Shown: one piece after another, positions 1 to 7,865 of the stretch
Numbering within the stretch: position 1 is the stretch's first letter
Layout: each line of letters opens with the position of its first letter
Source: Streptomyces sp. NBC_00461
Lineage (GTDB): Bacteria > Actinomycetota > Actinomycetes > Streptomycetales > Streptomycetaceae
Direction of reading: 5' to 3'
NCBI RefSeq assembly: GCF_036013935.1
Contig: NZ_CP107902.1
Span: 9,271,001 to 9,335,000, forward strand
Length of the DNA stretch: 64,000 nucleotides
Translations under genes and position numbers: made by a program
The notes under the pieces: generated by a model
Told to the model about the DNA's origin: nothing
Databases searched by the model: none
Seen by the model: only the letters and a program-made list of their open reading frames with translations

Positions 1-625
1 TCACCGACGTGTTGCGGCCGACCTCGACGCCGTCCTCGTAGAGCACGCCCGTGGTGCCGGTCTGGGTGTAGGCGATGTGCTTCCAGACCGAGCGCGTCAG
101 ATTGTGGGAGTCGGACGGCTTGGTGGTCTGCTCGGTCGACCAGTTGCCGCTCGCGACCGACGTACGGAAGGAGTTGCCGGTGCTGAACAGGTAGCCGTTC
201 CCGTTGCCGCTGCTGGCGTTGCCGAAGCCGTAGAGGAAGTACGGCGTGGTCTGCGCGGAGTCGATGCGTACGTCGAGGGAGACGGTGATCGAGTCCATCC
301 CCTTCATGACGTCGTCCGGCACCTTGATGTAGGTGTCGGTGCCGTTGAAGGCGAGCCCCTGACCGGATGCCGACCAGTCGGCGGTGCCGTTGACCGTACC
401 GGTGCGCCCGTTGCCGGAGGCGTCGCTCACCGTGGTCCCGGAATCGGCGTCCAGCTTGTACCACAGGGCCAGTCCGTCGGTGACGTCCGAGACTTCGGCG
501 GACTGCGCCGCCTGCGCGGGGAGTGCCGGTCCGGCGAGGGCCAGAAGCATCGAGGCGGCGGTCAGCCCGGCGAGATGGCCCGCCAGGCCTCTCGCGCGGC
601 CGCGGAATCGTGCGATGTGCGTCAT
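1..625 (-). CDS. Secreted LamG-domain protein (N-terminal part, runs off the left edge)
   Basis: The minus-strand frame starts at ATG 625 and stays open to base 1, giving about 208 residues of a longer protein. Residues 1-38 form a signal peptide: an Arg-rich start, a hydrophobic core and an Ala-Gln-Ala-Ala cleavage region. From about residue 47 there is a LamG/concanavalin-A-like jelly-roll module, with the typical Gly-Leu-Ala-Leu-Trp-Tyr opening, a Ser-Gly-Asn-Gly turn and a Leu-Tyr-Glu-Asp-Gly strand near the edge. In Streptomyces this module often precedes GH43 or GH127 arabinan-active domains, so an extracellular glycosidase is likely, but the catalytic part lies outside the window. The upstream region is shared with the oxidoreductase gene at 970. 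Confidence 0.8.
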   Translation of the reverse strand, partial: MTHIARFRGRARGLAGHLAGLTAASMLLALAGPALPAQAAQSAEVSDVTDGLALWYKLDADSGTTVSDASGNGRTGTVNGTADWSASGQGLAFNGTDTYIKVPDDVMKGMDSITVSLDVRIDSAQTTPYFLYGFGNASSGNGNGYLFSTGNSFRTSVASGNWSTEQTTKPSDSHNLTRSVWKHIAYTQTGTTGVLYEDGVEVGRNTSV

Positions 626-969
626 GTCGAGGTTCCCTGCTGAGACATGGCTGACGGCGGACGGTGAGGCGGGACGGGCGCACGGACGAGGGCCGACGAC
701 GGCGTTCTTGTCGTGGACCTGGGGTTACGCGGAGGTGACGTCGTGTTGCGAGAGTGTCAATCGGCGCACTGTGCAGCGTCAAGAGGTATCGAACAATGTG
801 CGACAGGTCGAACGGAAGCGGCAACTTGGCGCGCTGGAACAGCACTTGGCTGAGCCGACCGCCTCTGAGATCGTCGCCGTCGTCGGTGCGCGGCGAACGC
901 GTGAACCGTTCGCCCCGGGTGGCGGGCCGGCCGGGATCGTAGGCAAGGTGGAGATCTGCGGAGAGGCGG
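626..969. other. Divergent intergenic region, no convincing element
   Basis: This gap separates two divergent genes and should hold both promoters. A TTGACA hexamer reads on the minus strand at 760-755, but no acceptable -10 hexamer sits 16-19 bases downstream of it. A 62-codon frame at 754-942 has no recognisable content. No clear operator or hairpin was found. Confidence 0.4.
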
Positions 970-2391
970 GTGGAGATGACCACTGCGACCGTGGTGGGAG
1001 CCGGGCCCAACGGTCTGGCCGCCGCCGTGGCCCTGGCCCGCGCCGGTGTACGGGTGACCGTGCTGGAGGCGGCCGACACGATCGGCGGCGGGACCCGTTC
1101 CGGTGAGGCGACCGTGCCGGGGCTGTTGCACGATCACTGCTCGGCCATCCATCCCATGGCCGTCGGCTCGTCGTTCCTGAACGAGCTGGGCCTGGACCGT
1201 CACGGTCTGCGCTGGGCGTGGCCGGACATCGACTGCGTGCATCCGCTGGACGGCGGCACGGCCGGCGTACTGCACCGCTCGGTCACCCGGACCGCCGCAG
1301 GTCTCGGCGCCGACGGCCGAGCTTGGCGGCGGCTGTTCCAGGGCCCTTCGGCGGCGTACGACACCTTCGGCGACGACATCATGGGCCCGCTTCTGCGCCT
1401 GCCCCGGCACCCGGTCCGGCTCGCCCGCTTCGGCGTTCCCGCGCTCGCACCGGCGTCGCTGCTGGCGAAGCTGTTCAGGACGGAGGAGGCCCGGGGGCTG
1501 TGGGGTGGGGCGGCGGCGCACGCCTTCCATCCGCTGGAGCGGCCGTTCAGCGCGAGCATCGGGCTGGGCGTCGTCACCGCGGGACACCGCTACGGTTGGG
1601 CGGTCGCCGTGGGAGGCTCGCGCCGCATCGCCGACGCCCTGGCGGCCCTGCTGCTCGAACTCGGCGGGAAGATCGAGACCGGCGTGCGGGTGCGGACGGT
1701 CACGCAGTTGCCGCGCGCGGACGTGACCCTCTGGGACGTGGCGCCCAGGGCCCTGGCCGACATCCTCGGCGATCTGCTGCCGGCCCGGATCGGCCGCGCC
1801 TACCGGCGCTACCGGCACGGACCGGGTGCGTTCAAGGTCGACTTCGCGGTCGAGCACGGAGTGCCCTGGCGGGCCGAGGCGGCGCGGCGGGCGGGCACGG
1901 TGCACGTCGGCGGCACGTACGCGCAGATCGCCGCCGCTGAGCGGGACATCCACGGCGGCCGAATGCCGGCACGGCCCTTCGTCCTGGTCGGACAGCAGTA
2001 TCTGGCCGACCCCTCGCGCTCGGTCGGCGACGTTCACCCCGTGTGGTCGTACGCCCATGTCCCGAACGGCTACACCGGTGACGCCACGTCGGCGGTCATC
2101 GCGCAGATCGAGCGGTTCGCCCCCGGCTTCAGGGACCGCGTCGTCGCCACCGCGGTACGCACCACGCGCGGGTTCGCCGAGTACAACCCCAACTTCGTCG
2201 GCGGCGACATCATGACCGGCGCCACCGACTTCGCCCAGCTCGTCCTCGGACCACGCCCCACCCTGCAGCCGTACGACACGGGGGTGCCCGGCCACTATCT
2301 GTGCTCCGCGGCCACCCCGCCCGGCGCGGGCGCACACGGGATGTGCGGAGCCCACGCCGCCGCACGAGCCCTGCGCCACCTGCGCGCGTGA
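970..2391 (+). CDS. FAD-dependent oxidoreductase of the phytoene-dehydrogenase family
   Basis: A 473-residue protein with an N-terminal Rossmann dinucleotide fold: Val-Gly-Ala-Gly-Pro-Asn-Gly at about residues 9-15, followed by the Glu that binds ribose at the end of the second strand. The C terminus carries the second FAD contact typical of the CrtI/RetSat-like group (Pro-Pro-Gly-Ala-Gly-Ala-His-Gly near residue 450). These enzymes oxidise or isomerise polyenes or other hydrophobic substrates. No carotenoid gene is nearby, so the substrate is unknown. GTG 970 follows a GGAGAGGCGG ribosome site; ATG 976 is an alternative start. The gene stands alone, convergent with the mannosidase gene. Confidence 0.85.
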   Translation: MEMTTATVVGAGPNGLAAAVALARAGVRVTVLEAADTIGGGTRSGEATVPGLLHDHCSAIHPMAVGSSFLNELGLDRHGLRWAWPDIDCVHPLDGGTAGVLHRSVTRTAAGLGADGRAWRRLFQGPSAAYDTFGDDIMGPLLRLPRHPVRLARFGVPALAPASLLAKLFRTEEARGLWGGAAAHAFHPLERPFSASIGLGVVTAGHRYGWAVAVGGSRRIADALAALLLELGGKIETGVRVRTVTQLPRADVTLWDVAPRALADILGDLLPARIGRAYRRYRHGPGAFKVDFAVEHGVPWRAEAARRAGTVHVGGTYAQIAAAERDIHGGRMPARPFVLVGQQYLADPSRSVGDVHPVWSYAHVPNGYTGDATSAVIAQIERFAPGFRDRVVATAVRTTRGFAEYNPNFVGGDIMTGATDFAQLVLGPRPTLQPYDTGVPGHYLCSAATPPGAGAHGMCGAHAAARALRHLRA

Positions 2392-2445
2392 CGCGGTGAG
2401 GCCGGCGGCCCGTCTCTCGTCCAGGGCTGTCGACGTCGGACGCGG

Positions 2446-4620
2446 TCAGGGAGAGGTCAGCCGGTAGCGCAGCACACCGCTCCTGGTCGTGAAGTCGTCG
2501 GGCAGGAAAGGGGTGCTGACGGGGTGCCCGTCGAGCCTCAGCGACCGCACGCGGATGTTCTCCGCCGACGCGCCCGGGGCCAGGACGGTCAGGGTGACCC
2601 CGTTGCCGCGACGCACCGTGGCGGCGGGGAAAAGGGGGCTGGCCAGGGCGAGTTGGGGGCTGCCCGGGATCTGCGGGTACATGCCGAGGCAGGCCCACAC
2701 GGCCCAGGACGACATCGCCCCCAGGTCGTCGTTGCCGACGAGACCGTCGGGCCGGTCGGCGAACAGGGCGACCAGGGCGCGCCGCACGGTCGCCTGGGCG
2801 CGGTCGGGGCGGCCCACGTAGTCGTAGGCCCAAGGGACGTTGAAGGAGGGCTCGTTGCCGAGATAGGCGTACGGCTTCTCGGCCCCCGCGTTGAGCTGCG
2901 TGAAGAAGGTGTCCAGACGGGACGTGACCGCGGCGTCACCGCCCATGGCGGCGAACAGGGCGGGCAGGTCGTGCGGGACCATCCATGTGTACTGCGCCGC
3001 GTTGCCCTCGACGTAGTCCCCGCGCTGGGTGGGCGTGAACTGCGGCCAGGTACCGTCGGCCGCGCGGGGCTGCAGGTAGCCGCTCGCCGGGTTGAACAGA
3101 TGGCGCCAGTTGCCGGCGGCGCGCGTGAGGGCGGCCTCGGTGTCCTTGTCGCCGAGGCGTCCGGCGAGACGGGCGAGCGCGGCGTCGGCGACGGCGTACT
3201 CCAGCGTGGTGGACGCGCTGCCCCACACACCCTTGGCCCCGGCCGGGACGTATCCCAGGCTGTCGTACTGCTGGTGCCCCGGCCGCTGCCGGTCGTCCTC
3301 CCGGCCCGCCACGGCCGTGCGCAGCAGCGCCTCGGCGTCGAAGTCCGTGCCCCCGAAGGCGTGGATCGCGGCGGCCATGGCCGGCAGCGGATCGCCGACC
3401 ATGACGCGGGTGCCGCCGTTCGCCAGCGTCCACCGGTCGAAGTACCCGGCCTGGCGGCCCTGTTCGAGGATGGACCGGGCGACGTCGGACGCCTCGCGCG
3501 GCGCGAGCAGGGCGAGCAACTGGACCTGTGAACGGTAGACGTCCCAGCCGGAGTAGTTCGCGTACTGCACGTGCCCGGGCCGGGTGCGGTGGACACGGCC
3601 GTCCATCCCCCGGTAGCGGCCGTCGGTGTCGCTGAAGGCGCTGGGGTGCAGCAGCGCATGGTAGAGCGCGGTGTAGAACACCCGGCGCTGGACCTCGGTG
3701 CCGCCGCGGACGGCGATCCTGCCGAGCCAGTCGTTCCACCGGTTGCGCGCGGCATGCCGGACGACGTCGTACGAGCCGCCGCCCTGCTCCACGGCGGCGT
3801 TGCGGCGGGCCGCGCCGACGTCGACGAACGACACGCCCACCCGGGCGGTCACCGTGCGGGTTCCGGGCGCGAAGGAGACGTACGCGCCGGACGTCTTTCC
3901 GTCCAGAGCCTCGGTGTGGGCGAAGGGGCGGTCGAAGACGACGTGGAAGTAGAGCCGATAACGGTTCGAGGAGCGGCAGAAGCCGCCGCTGTCGGTGTAT
4001 CCGGACAGGGTGCGCGTGCCGACGGTGATCTTTCCGCTGGCCTTGTTGAACGCCCGGCCCGCATCCACGGTCAGCCCGGCCGGCCGCGCGTCGCCCGAGG
4101 GGTAGGTGAAGCGGGCGATGCCGGAGCGCTGGGTGACCGAGAGCTGCGTACGGATGCCGTTGTCGAAATTGACACCGTAACTGCCCGGCGACGCCTGTTC
4201 GTTGGCGTGGGAGAAGGTGGCGAAGCGAGCGGCGGGGTCCGGGTCCGGGCGGCCGGTGAGCGGCATGAACGGCACGTTGCCGTAGTCGCTGCAGCCGGCG
4301 CCGGAGATGTGGGTGAGGCTGAAGCCCCGGATCCGGTTGTCCTTGTACGCGTACCCGCCGTGCTGGTGCGTGACCGTGTCGGGGCTCCACTGGACCCCGC
4401 CCAGCGCCGCCGAGGCACCGGGGAAGGTGTTCCCGGCCCCTCCGCCGTGACCGAAGTCCGTGCCGCCCGGAGCTGTGCCGACGAACGGGTTGACATAGCC
4501 CGCCGGATCCGCCGCGGGCCGTGAGGACTCGGCCGGGGACGGGGTGGAGGACGCCGCCTGGGCCGCTGGGGCCAGCAGGGCGGCCGAGGCCAGGGCAGCC
4601 GCGACAGAGTGCAGGCGCAA
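2446..4620 (-). CDS. Secreted GH92 alpha-mannosidase
   Basis: A 724-residue exported glycosidase. TTG 4620 is preceded by GAGGAGAG at ideal spacing and puts a standard signal peptide at the N terminus (residues 1-24, ending Ala-Gln-Ala-Ala); an upstream extension of the frame would spoil it. The mature protein begins with the GH92 beta-sandwich motif (Asn-Pro-Phe-Val-Gly-Thr, then Gly-Asn-Thr-Phe-Pro-Gly-Ala). The C-terminal (alpha/alpha)6 barrel has Gly-Asn-Glu-Pro-Ser, containing the family's catalytic-acid candidate Glu, and Gly-Asn-Asp-Asp-Leu-Gly-Ala-Met-Ser, containing the acidic pair linked to water activation. GH92 enzymes are calcium-dependent exo-mannosidases acting on N-glycans or yeast mannan. 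Linkage specificity cannot be read from the sequence. It adjoins the sugar cluster at 4832-12890. Confidence 0.92.
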   Translation of the reverse strand: MRLHSVAAALASAALLAPAAQAASSTPSPAESSRPAADPAGYVNPFVGTAPGGTDFGHGGGAGNTFPGASAALGGVQWSPDTVTHQHGGYAYKDNRIRGFSLTHISGAGCSDYGNVPFMPLTGRPDPDPAARFATFSHANEQASPGSYGVNFDNGIRTQLSVTQRSGIARFTYPSGDARPAGLTVDAGRAFNKASGKITVGTRTLSGYTDSGGFCRSSNRYRLYFHVVFDRPFAHTEALDGKTSGAYVSFAPGTRTVTARVGVSFVDVGAARRNAAVEQGGGSYDVVRHAARNRWNDWLGRIAVRGGTEVQRRVFYTALYHALLHPSAFSDTDGRYRGMDGRVHRTRPGHVQYANYSGWDVYRSQVQLLALLAPREASDVARSILEQGRQAGYFDRWTLANGGTRVMVGDPLPAMAAAIHAFGGTDFDAEALLRTAVAGREDDRQRPGHQQYDSLGYVPAGAKGVWGSASTTLEYAVADAALARLAGRLGDKDTEAALTRAAGNWRHLFNPASGYLQPRAADGTWPQFTPTQRGDYVEGNAAQYTWMVPHDLPALFAAMGGDAAVTSRLDTFFTQLNAGAEKPYAYLGNEPSFNVPWAYDYVGRPDRAQATVRRALVALFADRPDGLVGNDDLGAMSSWAVWACLGMYPQIPGSPQLALASPLFPAATVRRGNGVTLTVLAPGASAENIRVRSLRLDGHPVSTPFLPDDFTTRSGVLRYRLTSP

Positions 4621-4831
4621 GAAGCTCTCCTCGAGAAGGTGGGACGTCGCGGTGTCGTACGGCGACGGGGCTGCCCACCTTCTCTGCCGGACCGCGTGGT
4701 GCCGCGGCGCCTTGCCGTGGCACGGGCCGCGGATCAGGCTCACGGCGCAACGCACGGGCATGAGGAAGGGGAGTTCGGGGACACCGGGCGGGGACGGGGG
4801 CGGTGCTGCTCAGTCGGACGCCCGGTCCCGC

Positions 4832-6280
4832 TCACACCTCCCTGTGGTCGATGCCGAGCAGACTCGCCGCGGCCCGGAAGTCGGCGGTGTGCCTGCCGAC
4901 CGCGAGGGACCAGTGGTGGCCGGTGCCCGTGGCGCTCCACGCGTCGACCCACTCGCCGGGATCGCGGCCGAAGTCGACGCGGCTGGTGGTGTTGCCGATC
5001 TCCAGCAGTGGGCCGGGGACGACGGTGCCCTCGGAGGTGATGAACGACAGGCTGCCGTCGGCGTCCTGGCCGAGTCCGAGGAGCGTGACCGGGCCGTGCC
5101 GCACGTCGAACTCCACGCTGACGCCCCAGCCGCGTTTGCCGTGATAGACGCCGAGGCCCCGCAGCAACGGGTCACGGGCGCTCACGGCCAGGTGGGCCGG
5201 CCCGTCGTGGCCCATCTCCACCACGCCGTCCTCGAAGTTCAGCGCCTGGATCTCGGTGAAGGAACCCCCGGCGCCGACACTCTGCGAGGCCAACTGGGCG
5301 ACGCTGGTGCGCAGTTCGTACTCCCCGGCGGCGGGTACGCCCCGGGCGGTGAGCAGCGAGGCGCCCAGGATCATGCCCGCGCCCAGCCGTTCGTGCAGCT
5401 CGCCGTCGAGACCGCGGTGGTAGTAGGCGAGCGTGTCGAGGCCGAAGTCCGCCACGAGCCGGTCGAGGGCGACGGACACCGTCGCTCCCCACGCGAAGTC
5501 CTCGTCCACCACGCTCTCGTCGAGGGTGAAGACCCGGCGCGCGAGCGCCATGCGGTCGCGGGTCTCCGCCTCGGTCACCTTCTCCACCCGATGCCGCAGG
5601 TCGTCGAACTCCAGTACCTCGACGTGCGAGCCGAACGTCGTCGACAGGAGGGTCGGATCGGTCGACACGTCGAGCATGCCGGGATACAGGTGCCCCATCA
5701 GTCCGTGCCGGGCGTGCCTGAGTGCGGCCCGGACGTGTGCGGCGCGGATCCACTGCTCGATGCGCCGCCAGGCCGACTCCTGGTGCAGCCAGCCCGACAC
5801 CGACCGGAAGGGGATGCCGGCGCGGCGGAAGACGTTGCCGATCTCGGGTACGGAGCACTGCCCGCAGTAGGCCAGCCAGGCACCGGTGCCGAACGAGGCG
5901 TGGTCCATCCGCTCGGACGGCTGCAGATCGATGACCAGCACGGGCGTGTGCGAACGCCGGGCGATCGGCAGCACCATCGACGAGGTCAGATACGTCGTCA
6001 CGAAGAGCACGATCAGGTCGCAGTCGGCCCGGCGCAGCTCCTCGGCGGCGACGGCCCCCTCCTCGGCGTCCGAGACGAAGCCGACGTCGGTCACCTCGGC
6101 GTCCATCCGCCGCAGGCGTTCGGCCACGTGTGCGGCCGACTCCTTCAGCTGCGGAAGGAGACCGGGGAACTGCGGCCAGTACGTGCCGAGTCCGCCGGCG
6201 ACCAGGCCGATGCGGGTGCGGCGGCGGGGCACCGGCGGGAGCAACTCCCGAATGCGCGTGGAGTGTTCGGCGGTTGTCAT
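4832..6280 (-). CDS. L-arabinose/L-fucose isomerase-like protein
   Basis: A 482-residue cytoplasmic protein starting at ATG 6280, behind AAGGAGCA. The N-terminal half resembles the substrate-binding lobes of AraA/FucI isomerases. In the C-terminal half, four residues match the AraA metal and catalytic set: Glu near 320 (Gly-Glu-Tyr-Glu-Leu), Glu near 343 (Ser-Phe-Thr-Glu), His near 358 (Met-Gly-His-Asp) and His near 455 (Gly-Thr-Gly-His-His-Trp). It therefore probably isomerises an aldose to a ketose using Mn2+, but it is divergent from true AraA and its sugar is not known. It lies 35 bases downstream of the MFS transporter gene on the same strand, so the two probably form an operon that takes up and isomerises a sugar released by the GH106-like enzyme. 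Confidence 0.8.
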   Translation of the reverse strand: MTTAEHSTRIRELLPPVPRRRTRIGLVAGGLGTYWPQFPGLLPQLKESAAHVAERLRRMDAEVTDVGFVSDAEEGAVAAEELRRADCDLIVLFVTTYLTSSMVLPIARRSHTPVLVIDLQPSERMDHASFGTGAWLAYCGQCSVPEIGNVFRRAGIPFRSVSGWLHQESAWRRIEQWIRAAHVRAALRHARHGLMGHLYPGMLDVSTDPTLLSTTFGSHVEVLEFDDLRHRVEKVTEAETRDRMALARRVFTLDESVVDEDFAWGATVSVALDRLVADFGLDTLAYYHRGLDGELHERLGAGMILGASLLTARGVPAAGEYELRTSVAQLASQSVGAGGSFTEIQALNFEDGVVEMGHDGPAHLAVSARDPLLRGLGVYHGKRGWGVSVEFDVRHGPVTLLGLGQDADGSLSFITSEGTVVPGPLLEIGNTTSRVDFGRDPGEWVDAWSATGTGHHWSLAVGRHTADFRAAASLLGIDHREV

Positions 6281-6315
6281 GGCTCTGGGTGCTCCTTCGG
6301 AGGTCCGCTTCGGAT

Positions 6316-7614
6316 TCACGCCCGGGCCACTCCCAGATCCGCCGGAGCGGCAGCGGCGTCGGGGGAACGCCGCAGGAGCACACGGACGATGTAGACGCCC
6401 GCGAACGCCGACGCCGCCATGCACGCGGTGATCGACCAGAGCAGGACGGACGCGCTGTACTCCATCAGGGCGGGCGTGACGAACGCGACGCCCGCGAAGA
6501 CTCCGCGCGACACGGCGTAGGTGAGGCCCTGGGTGGTGCCGCGGGTGTCCGGGGGCAGCGTGAGCTGCGACCACACCTTGTAACTGGCCTCCCCGGCAAA
6601 GGGGTTGGAGATCTGGTAGAGCACGAAGAAGACGAGCATGCCGACGAGCGCACCGGCCGTGAGGGAGGCGACGCAGAAGGCGACGATCTGCACGACGGTG
6701 AACACGTAGAACAGCCGGTCGCGCCAGGGGGTGTCGGCGATCCGGACGAAGACGAAGGTCAGCACCAGGGCGATCGGCAGGAAGACGAGGTTGATTCCGG
6801 TGGCCAGGCTCTGCGAGGCGCCGCTGACCGTGACCAGCAGATAGGTGCCGAACTGACCGAAGGTGTTGGCGCCGACGCCCCAGGTGACGTAGTAGGCGAA
6901 GGTCGCGGCCATCGGCAGCAGCGCGGCTCGGTTCCACACGTTCTTGAGCTCGGTGCCACGCGGTGCGGGCGCCGCGGCCGGTTCCCGGACCATCTCCGTG
7001 TCCGACGGCTCGGCGGCCGACCGCAGCCGGGAGCGGAGCTGCCAGGTGACCAGTGCGGCGACGGCCAGATGGCCGGTGATGAGCCGCGCCCCGACCATGC
7101 CCGAGTCCGACAGGAGGTAGCCGAGGAAGATCACTACGACGATGCCCGCCACCCACATGACCTGGGTGAAGGACACGAGCCGTGCTCGGCTTTCGACGGG
7201 GGCGGAGTCCGAGACCACGGCCAGGGACGTCGGCAGATCGGCACCGGCCGCGAGGCCGGCCACGAGCACACCGCAGAAGAGCACGATGTCGTTCGGCGCC
7301 AGGGTGATGACGATCGCGCCCAGCGCGAAGCAGAAGATGTCCCAGTTGTAGACACGGCGGCGACCGAACATGTCGGCCAGCCGTCCGCCGACGAGGGAGC
7401 CGACGGCGATGCAGCCGGTGACGATCGCGCTGATCGCGCCCGCCATCCACACGCCCATGTCGTAACTGTCACGGTAGATGGCCAGGTTGACGGCGATGCT
7501 GACGATGAGAGCGGCGTCGAGGTAGGAGGCCATGCCCGAGAGGGCCGCGACCTTCCACAGCCGCCAGGGGATGGGTTGTTCCGAGCGTACGGGGGAAGTC
7601 GGGGTTCGGACCAT
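6316..7614 (-). CDS. MFS sugar transporter
   Basis: A 432-residue major facilitator with about 12 hydrophobic segments. The loop between helices 2 and 3 holds Gly-Gly-Arg-Leu-Ala-Asp-Met-Phe-Gly-Arg-Arg-Arg, the MFS signature of sugar/H+ symporters. ATG 7614 is chosen because a GGAG box lies 8 bases upstream; a longer frame to 7698 would run into the operator region. The gene is divergent from the GH106-like gene, is followed closely by the isomerase gene, and has a LacI-type operator about 80 bases upstream. A role in importing the mono- or oligosaccharide processed by this cluster is inferred from context. Confidence 0.85.
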   Translation of the reverse strand: MVRTPTSPVRSEQPIPWRLWKVAALSGMASYLDAALIVSIAVNLAIYRDSYDMGVWMAGAISAIVTGCIAVGSLVGGRLADMFGRRRVYNWDIFCFALGAIVITLAPNDIVLFCGVLVAGLAAGADLPTSLAVVSDSAPVESRARLVSFTQVMWVAGIVVVIFLGYLLSDSGMVGARLITGHLAVAALVTWQLRSRLRSAAEPSDTEMVREPAAAPAPRGTELKNVWNRAALLPMAATFAYYVTWGVGANTFGQFGTYLLVTVSGASQSLATGINLVFLPIALVLTFVFVRIADTPWRDRLFYVFTVVQIVAFCVASLTAGALVGMLVFFVLYQISNPFAGEASYKVWSQLTLPPDTRGTTQGLTYAVSRGVFAGVAFVTPALMEYSASVLLWSITACMAASAFAGVYIVRVLLRRSPDAAAAPADLGVARA

Positions 7615-7693
7615 GATGCGACTCCGTCGTCTGGGGGTGGGCCGAGCGGAGGGGAACGTCGCGGCTCTGGGCCGGGCTGCGGTGAATATAGGG

Positions 7694-7710
7694 TTCAAAA
7701 AACGTTACAA
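7694..7710. promoter_or_regulatory. LacI-type operator, copy 1
   Basis: TTCAAAAAACGTTACAA centred on the CG at 7703-7704. The core AACGTT with an A-rich arm recurs at 7809-7822 and upstream of the LacI gene at 12968-12985. This copy is nearest to the MFS gene start and should control the leftward operon. Confidence 0.6.
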
Positions 7711-7808
7711 CAAGACCTCTGGCGCACATCCACTGGAAACGCCGGTCCATGGGGTCGCCGCCGCATGTCTGGCGCGTACGCCGCAGCTTGTCTACGGTGA
7801 AGTGCGTG

Positions 7809-7822
7809 TAAAACGTTTTTCA
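7809..7822. promoter_or_regulatory. LacI-type operator, copy 2
   Basis: TAAAACGTTTTTCA contains the perfect palindrome AAAACGTTTT, 44 bases upstream of the GH106-like start codon. It shares its core with the sites at 7694 and 12968, so it is a probable binding site of the LacI protein encoded at 11871-12890. Confidence 0.65.
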
Positions 7823-7865
7823 GATCCGTGAAGGTGTCCGAGCCGAACTCGGAAGGACCGCAGTC

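Noticed and set aside
755..760. TTGACA on the minus strand upstream of the LamG gene
   Set aside because: No matching -10 hexamer at a usable distance.
757..2379. Long minus-strand open frame opposite the phytoene-dehydrogenase-like gene
   Set aside because: It mirrors a gene with strong third-position G/C bias, has no family motif and is rich in Arg, Pro and Gly. Many similar frames occur opposite true genes (for example 13408-16257 minus and 20634-22472 minus) and were rejected for the same reason.
4620..4761. Upstream extension of the GH92 gene
   Set aside because: The extension would bury the signal peptide and lacks a ribosome site; TTG 4620 has GAGGAGAG at the right distance.
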